A DNA stretch of 64,000 bases, from NCBI GenBank assembly GCA_021732085.1, contig JAKFVQ010000027.1:62001-126000 (forward strand), given 5' to 3'. A model generated the notes under the pieces. That model was not told the DNA's origin and ran no database searches. It saw only the letters and a list, made by a program, of their open reading frames with translations. Both the position numbers and the translations under genes were made by a program. Shown one piece after another: positions 60,401 to 64,000 of the stretch. Position 1 is the stretch's first letter. Every line of letters starts with the position of its first letter. Origin of the DNA: Candidatus Obscuribacterales bacterium. GTDB lineage: Bacteria; Cyanobacteriota; Vampirovibrionia; Obscuribacterales; Obscuribacteraceae.

Positions 60401-60892
60401 CTAATCGGCTTTCTTACCGAAGTCTTCAACAGCTTTCTTCATGGCTGCCATGAGGCTTTCTGCGCCATCTTTTCCGAGGCTGCCTAGATTGGAATTCTCG
60501 AATTTGGCACCTGTAAGTCTGCCAATATTGCCGAGGGAACGATTCAACTCGTGGATGTTTTGCTCGCGAGTCATACTCTCAGCGACAGTCTTAGTCAGTG
60601 TCTGCTGTTCGGCCGGATTCAATCCAGCTTCCTTGCCGCGCTTATCAACTTCCGGCAGAACTGCCTTGCCTTGCATTTGCAAGCCGTCAACATAAGCTTG
60701 AACTTCTCCGGAGCTCTTCAAACCAAGAGCTTTTTCGCAACAATCCGGCAGTTTGGATGATTTGTCGCTGCCAGAAAAAGCAGAACCTTCACGGGCTGCC
60801 GCACTCATCTTCTCAAGTGCTTGACCTGCTGCGTCGTCTTTTGCGTTTACTTGTTCTAGAGGCTGTTTATCCTCTGGTCTATCTGCCGCCAT
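60401..60892 (-). CDS. Small helical hypothetical protein
   Basis: This encodes 163 residues with AAGAGGG just before the ATG. The protein is hydrophilic and mostly helical, with a Cys pair (PDCCEKAL) near residue 51 and a long helix at the C-terminus (SLMAAMKKAVEDFGKKAD). No signal peptide or membrane helix is present. It has its own terminator. The upstream side is the palindromic-repeat cluster, which could include its promoter region. No family is recognised. Confidence 0.75.
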   Translation of the reverse strand: MAADRPEDKQPLEQVNAKDDAAGQALEKMSAAAREGSAFSGSDKSSKLPDCCEKALGLKSSGEVQAYVDGLQMQGKAVLPEVDKRGKEAGLNPAEQQTLTKTVAESMTREQNIHELNRSLGNIGRLTGAKFENSNLGSLGKDGAESLMAAMKKAVEDFGKKAD

Positions 60893-61083
60893 AAAACCCT
60901 CTTAATTTCTCGAAATATACCGGATAACTACTAAGTTGATTGAACAAAAATTGAAATCACTCTCATCATTCACCAATTTATTCTTTTAATGACTAGATCG
61001 TCAATGTGGTTTCTACGTAGTCCGAACCTTAAATGCTTGAAATACTTCCCTGCGCAGCGTTTTACTCCGCGACCGTTTGCCAG

Positions 61084-61375
61084 TGATCGCTGAAGCGATA
61101 TCGGAATAGAGATCACTGTCCGGGATGTCAGGTGTTGGGTGCTCCTACTGACATTGAGGTGCTTGGGGCTGATCGCTGAAGCGATATCGGAATAGAGATC
61201 ACCTCCAGGGGATGTCAGTTGTTGGTTGCTCCTCCTGACATTTTGGGACGCTTGTTCGTGATCACCGAAGCGATATCGCAATAGAGATCAGAGGCACGGG
61301 GGGACCGCAGCTGCGCGTCGGTGGGTGGCGACCTGAACGGTGCTGATCTCTGAGGCGATATCGCTTCAGTGATCA
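61084..61375. repeat. Cluster of four 32-bp palindromic repeats with related spacers
   Basis: Three direct copies (61084-61115, 61170-61201, 61259-61290) and one inverted copy (61344-61375) share TGATC, CTGAAGCGATATCG and GAGATCA. Each is an imperfect palindrome centred on CGATATCG with TGATC/GATCA ends. The first two spacers (54 and 57 bp) are also alike and each carries a TGTCAG...CTGACA hairpin, so the unit duplicated is about 87 bp. The whole lies in a 509-base gap between the 60892 start and the Yip1 gene stop; the rest of the gap shows nothing else. Confidence 0.85.
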
Positions 61376-61401
61376 GGCACAAGGTTGTCACTAATGTCGG
61401 A

Positions 61402-61968
61402 TCAGATGAGGTGGAGGTAGTGACCGATTTCTAAGAGCGTAAGCAGCAAGCTCGTTAGGAAAATCACTGACGCTGTCTTAACAGTGCCCAGCTGATGGAC
61501 TTCTTTCAGTCCATAGAAGTTCAGCGCGGCGGTCCAAAAAATTGCTAGCAGGTTAAGTATTGGGATCGCCGAAAAAATCTTCAGGCAGGATGAATAGGCG
61601 AAAACCTTAAAAGTTGCCTCGAATGAACCCTTCGCGCCCATGGCTTTGCACAAACCAAAGGCGATGGCGCTGGCGGCAAAAGTCAGAATGATACTTAAGC
61701 CGAGAGTCTTCGGTATGCTTAGAGGATTTAGCCCGACTACGCCAGCGATAATAGAGCCCACGGCGCTGCTGGTAACGAAGAAGATCACGGCGTGCTTCAT
61801 GCCGCCTTTTTTATCCATGCCTCGATAGAAGACTATCGGCGCAAATAGCAGTGACTTTGCAACGGCGACGTAATCGGTGACCACATCTCTTATGTTCGGG
61901 GGCACTTTATCCAAGAGTTGCGAACCTGGACCTTGTGAACTTGAGCTGGGCTTATCGCCGTCTTCCAT
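61402..61968 (-). CDS. Yip1-domain membrane protein
   Basis: This encodes 188 residues from the ATG at 61968, three bases after the upstream stop, with AAGGAAAC seven bases before it; the frame opens at 61995. An N-terminal Ser/Gly-rich stretch leads into five hydrophobic helices: MKHAVIFFVTSSAVGSIIAGVVG, TLGLSIILTFAASAIAFGLC, CLKIFSAIPILNLLAIFWTAAL and others. The FYRGM start of the domain is typical of bacterial Yip1/YIPF-type proteins. The role is unknown in bacteria. It is co-transcribed with the caspase-like/TonB fusion upstream. Confidence 0.75.
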   Translation of the reverse strand: MEDGDKPSSSSQGPGSQLLDKVPPNIRDVVTDYVAVAKSLLFAPIVFYRGMDKKGGMKHAVIFFVTSSAVGSIIAGVVGLNPLSIPKTLGLSIILTFAASAIAFGLCKAMGAKGSFEATFKVFAYSSCLKIFSAIPILNLLAIFWTAALNFYGLKEVHQLGTVKTASVIFLTSLLLTLLEIGHYLHLI

Positions 61969-61970
61969 GC

Positions 61971-63458
61971 TTAGTTTCCTTGGCGTGTCTTCCAATCAAA
62001 CACATATTTTATATCGACTGATTGCGGAGAACCCTTCGGCAGCGGGTCAAGTGGGGAGGCGGCTTCCAGCGCGGCTAGGGCGGACTTGTCAACCGCATCG
62101 TTGCCTGACCCTTCAGTGATCGAGACGTTCGCGATTTTGCCATCACGCATGATGCTGAAGACCGTTGTAACCTTACGGCTTTCAAGACCCTTTGGCATCT
62201 GCCATTTCTTCTGAATATCTTGCTTCATTTTGCTCATATAAGGACCGAAGTCTAAATTCGGATCGAAGTTATCCTCTTCTTCCTCTTCAGCGGCCTTGGC
62301 TGGCGCCCCCTTCGCGGCAGGACTAGCCGAAGCAATTTTCGTCTTATCACCCGGGGCTGGCTTAGCCGCGGTATTGCCCGCGCCGGCTGGCGGGGGCGCC
62401 TTACTACCGGTAGCCGCGGCGCCGGACGGATTACGTGATTGCAGCTTCGCTCCGATGGTAGGTGTGCCCGGTCCCGCTATGGTCGCTGCTTTCGGGGGGA
62501 CGATGTCTGGTCTATTCATCGCTAAATCATCAAGCTTGTGACCAACCGAGATCGACTGTTGAGGAAACGAACTCTTCACGACAATGCCAATCGGAATGGT
62601 CGTAGTCTGGGACTGTTCGGATGCTAGTGCCAGGATTGGAGTTTGTGTCTGCGCTGGAGTTTGTTGGGCTTCTTGCTGAAGTTTTTGCCAAACGTATTCT
62701 GCCACCATTGCGATGGGGAATGTGGCGCCGCCTGATTTTATTGCTTCTACGAGAAAATGGACAAATCGCGATTGCATTGATTGCGGATCATCATAAATCG
62801 GCTTGTAGAGTTCCGCGCCACTAAATATGGTGACACCGCTGGCGTTCGCAATCGCCTTCAGATCCTGTCCATCAACGGGCTTTATGCCCTCCTTTGTTGG
62901 AGAAAGGTCTAGCATCACGAGAATGTTCTGCGAACCTATGCGTTGTTTGGCGGATTTTAAAAGTTCGACAAGATTGATTCCTGTTGTAGCTGTATCGTCC
63001 AGCATGGTGTTATTTGCACAGACGATAAGCTCTCCGTTAGCACCTTTAGCAAGGCGCGAATTGAAGTAGATAATTACCAGGTCCGACGGCAATGCTTTTT
63101 TGTAGAGCCAATCGTTTAGCGACTTCTCTATGCCCTCTTTGCTTGCATCAGGACCGTTGACGACTAGCACGTGATCAAGTCCGAAATGTCCACTGTCAGG
63201 ATCTTTCAATGCACGAGCCAGGTCTGCCGAGCTTTTCTGCGCGAACTTCAAGGCTGGGATTGACTGATCGGTAAACCGATTGACTCCGACCAGCATCGCC
63301 CATTTATCTCTGATATCGGGCTTCTCTGGCTGAGCAGCCTTTGTGACCGGTTGCAAGAGTTTCTTGAGGCTATTGGCGGATACCATGTTTGCTGCAGGCA
63401 TTGACAGAACGCATGCTGCTATTAGAACCGAACTGAATACTTTGGACCCGTTAACCAT
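61971..63458 (-). CDS. Caspase-fold pseudoprotease fused to a TonB C-terminal domain
   Basis: This encodes 495 residues from the ATG at 63458; a TTG start at 63485 is possible. A signal peptide covers residues 1-28. Residues ~50-250 follow the peptidase C14 fold: WAMLVGVNRFTD, ALKFAQKSSADLARAL, LVIIYFNSRLAKGANGELIV, and NILVMLDLSPTKEG. In active caspases the third and fourth strands end with GHG (His) and D-x-C-x-S-G (Cys). Here these read FNSRL and LDLSPT, so both catalytic residues are lost. A Pro/Ala/Lys-rich linker (~300-400) leads to a TonB-C domain (MKQDIQKKWQMPKGLESRKVTTVFSIMRDGKIANVSI). It should be periplasmic, possibly linking an envelope complex. It is coupled with the Yip1 gene. 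Confidence 0.8.
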   Translation of the reverse strand: MVNGSKVFSSVLIAACVLSMPAANMVSANSLKKLLQPVTKAAQPEKPDIRDKWAMLVGVNRFTDQSIPALKFAQKSSADLARALKDPDSGHFGLDHVLVVNGPDASKEGIEKSLNDWLYKKALPSDLVIIYFNSRLAKGANGELIVCANNTMLDDTATTGINLVELLKSAKQRIGSQNILVMLDLSPTKEGIKPVDGQDLKAIANASGVTIFSGAELYKPIYDDPQSMQSRFVHFLVEAIKSGGATFPIAMVAEYVWQKLQQEAQQTPAQTQTPILALASEQSQTTTIPIGIVVKSSFPQQSISVGHKLDDLAMNRPDIVPPKAATIAGPGTPTIGAKLQSRNPSGAAATGSKAPPPAGAGNTAAKPAPGDKTKIASASPAAKGAPAKAAEEEEEDNFDPNLDFGPYMSKMKQDIQKKWQMPKGLESRKVTTVFSIMRDGKIANVSITEGSGNDAVDKSALAALEAASPLDPLPKGSPQSVDIKYVFDWKTRQGN

Positions 63459-63583
63459 TGGTTTTGAATGCTCCTGGAGCGGCAAAAAAGCTAATACTAG
63501 GATTGCTTAAGTCTACTGTGTCGAGGGCTCGAAATCCACTAAACACAGCTCACCATTGATGCTAATTAGCTCCGGTTTCTTTG

Positions 63584-64000
63584 CTAAACGTGCAAATGCG
63601 TTGTCCCGAGGGTCTCTTCGATATGCGTGCGTTGAGCATTTGAAATTGCAAACAGCTCGAATATGATTTTGTCGACTTTCGATAGCTTTTGGCTTATAGC
63701 GGTTTTATACGGCTGCTTCGATTCCTTTCTCGGGTCTTTCGCTCGCTCATCTTCTATAAGTTCTTTGATTTCGCAAGCCAGATTTAGAAGCTCGTCAGCG
63801 CCCACGAGCAACCCATTCGGAAGAGGCAAATGTTCAACTGTTTCGATATCGATTTGCGCTAAAGCCATTTTCTGTTCGCGTGTCTTTAATCCGTAGAAAT
63901 ACTTGTAGAAGCTAGAGTTCAGAAGGCAGAGCATTTTGTGAAGAATGCCAGCATCGTCCGGTTGGTATGTTTTCTCCCGGACGTTTTGGATTGCGGAATC
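63584..64000 (-). CDS. C-terminal part of a TaqI/Eco57I-like DNA methylase or restriction enzyme (5' end outside window)
   Basis: The minus-strand frame ending at 63584 stays open to the right edge, giving 138 codons. It reads LLNSSFYKYFYGLKTREQ, then LAQIDIETVEHLPLP, the characteristic end of the target-recognition domain in TaqI-like and Eco57I-type N6-adenine methylases (L-L-N-S...Y-x-Y...L-x-I-x-x-L-x-x-L-P-I/L-P). A helical tail (ELIEDERAKDPRKES) follows. The 5' part with the SAM and NPPY motifs lies outside, so whether it is a plain methylase or a fused restriction enzyme cannot be seen. An ATG at 63934 is internal. Confidence 0.65.
   Translation of the reverse strand, partial: DSAIQNVREKTYQPDDAGILHKMLCLLNSSFYKYFYGLKTREQKMALAQIDIETVEHLPLPNGLLVGADELLNLACEIKELIEDERAKDPRKESKQPYKTAISQKLSKVDKIIFELFAISNAQRTHIEETLGTTHLHV

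Noticed and set aside
60970..61281. Minus-strand 103-codon frame over the repeat cluster
   Set aside because: It is created by the tandem palindromic repeats and has no ribosome site or protein-like composition.
61084..61375. CRISPR array
   Set aside because: Repeats are palindromic, one copy is inverted, spacers are similar to each other and too long, and no cas gene is near.
62296..62541. Ala/Gly-rich plus-strand frame
   Set aside because: Antisense of the Pro/Ala linker in the caspase-fold/TonB gene.

Overview
The window reads as chromosomal DNA from a free-living bacterium with a Gram-negative-type envelope. It carries a murC-murB-ddl peptidoglycan cluster, rpsT, a single-strand DNA-binding protein gene and one intact tRNA-Arg. 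It also holds many exported TPR, CHAT, FecR-like and beta-barrel proteins, hybrid sensor kinases and a eukaryote-like Ser/Thr kinase. This mix of TPR/CHAT, calpain and caspase-like proteins, very long alpha-helical proteins and a cyanobacterial-style mur order suggests a non-photosynthetic member of the Cyanobacteriota (Obscuribacterales/Vampirovibrionia-like). That placement is inference from gene content only; no 16S gene is present.

Layout. Positions 1-11.3 kb: two very large minus-strand genes, an edge-truncated helical protein of at least 1906 codons and a 1358-residue protein with an HExxH zinc-protease motif, separated by a small gene and a plus-strand gene. 11.6-13.7 kb: a small acidic protein, an overlapping TPR pair and, opposite them, a 60-residue double-glycine Cys-rich peptide that looks like an orphan RiPP precursor. 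13.87 kb: tRNA-Arg(CCT). A degraded 3'-half copy of this tRNA lies at 24.9 kb, so 13.9-24.9 kb may be an old tRNA-targeted island. Its cargo is TPR proteins, an AbiEi antitoxin with a broken AbiEii toxin, an SRPBCC-PspA fusion followed by a PlsC acyltransferase, and a short, divergent GyrA/ParC-like protein. A third tRNA scar lies at 49.9 kb.

25-30 kb: an orphan antitoxin-like gene, a TolB-like propeller, a MshEN-domain membrane protein and secreted proteins. 30-41.5 kb: an envelope neighbourhood with a TPR-CHAT protease-like protein, three FecR-like paralogs sharing an unnamed C-terminal Cys-Pro motif, a tethered coiled coil built of 14-residue repeats, an HD hydrolase and a beta-barrel candidate. 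41.8-44.8 kb: a hybrid histidine kinase with a CheY-like receiver downstream. 45-49.6 kb: a hydrophobic-core protein, an EF-hand/calpain protease and a two-helix membrane protein. 50-52 kb: ssb under a near-consensus promoter containing a palindrome, divergent from a Ser/Thr kinase.

52.7-60.3 kb: a 1257-residue tandem histidine kinase whose two halves appear to have lost complementary functions, then ddl, murB, murC (overlapping, one operon) and rpsT. 60.4-64 kb: a small helical protein, a cluster of four 32-bp palindromic repeats, a Yip1-type membrane protein paired with a caspase-fold/TonB-C fusion that lacks the catalytic residues, and the 3' end of a TaqI/Eco57I-like methylase gene cut by the right edge.

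Recurring themes are signalling (three kinases, one receiver), exported scaffold proteins, protease folds with intact or missing active sites, and several small inverted-repeat elements in the intergenic spaces. Residue numbers were counted by hand; homology calls come from motif recognition without database searches.
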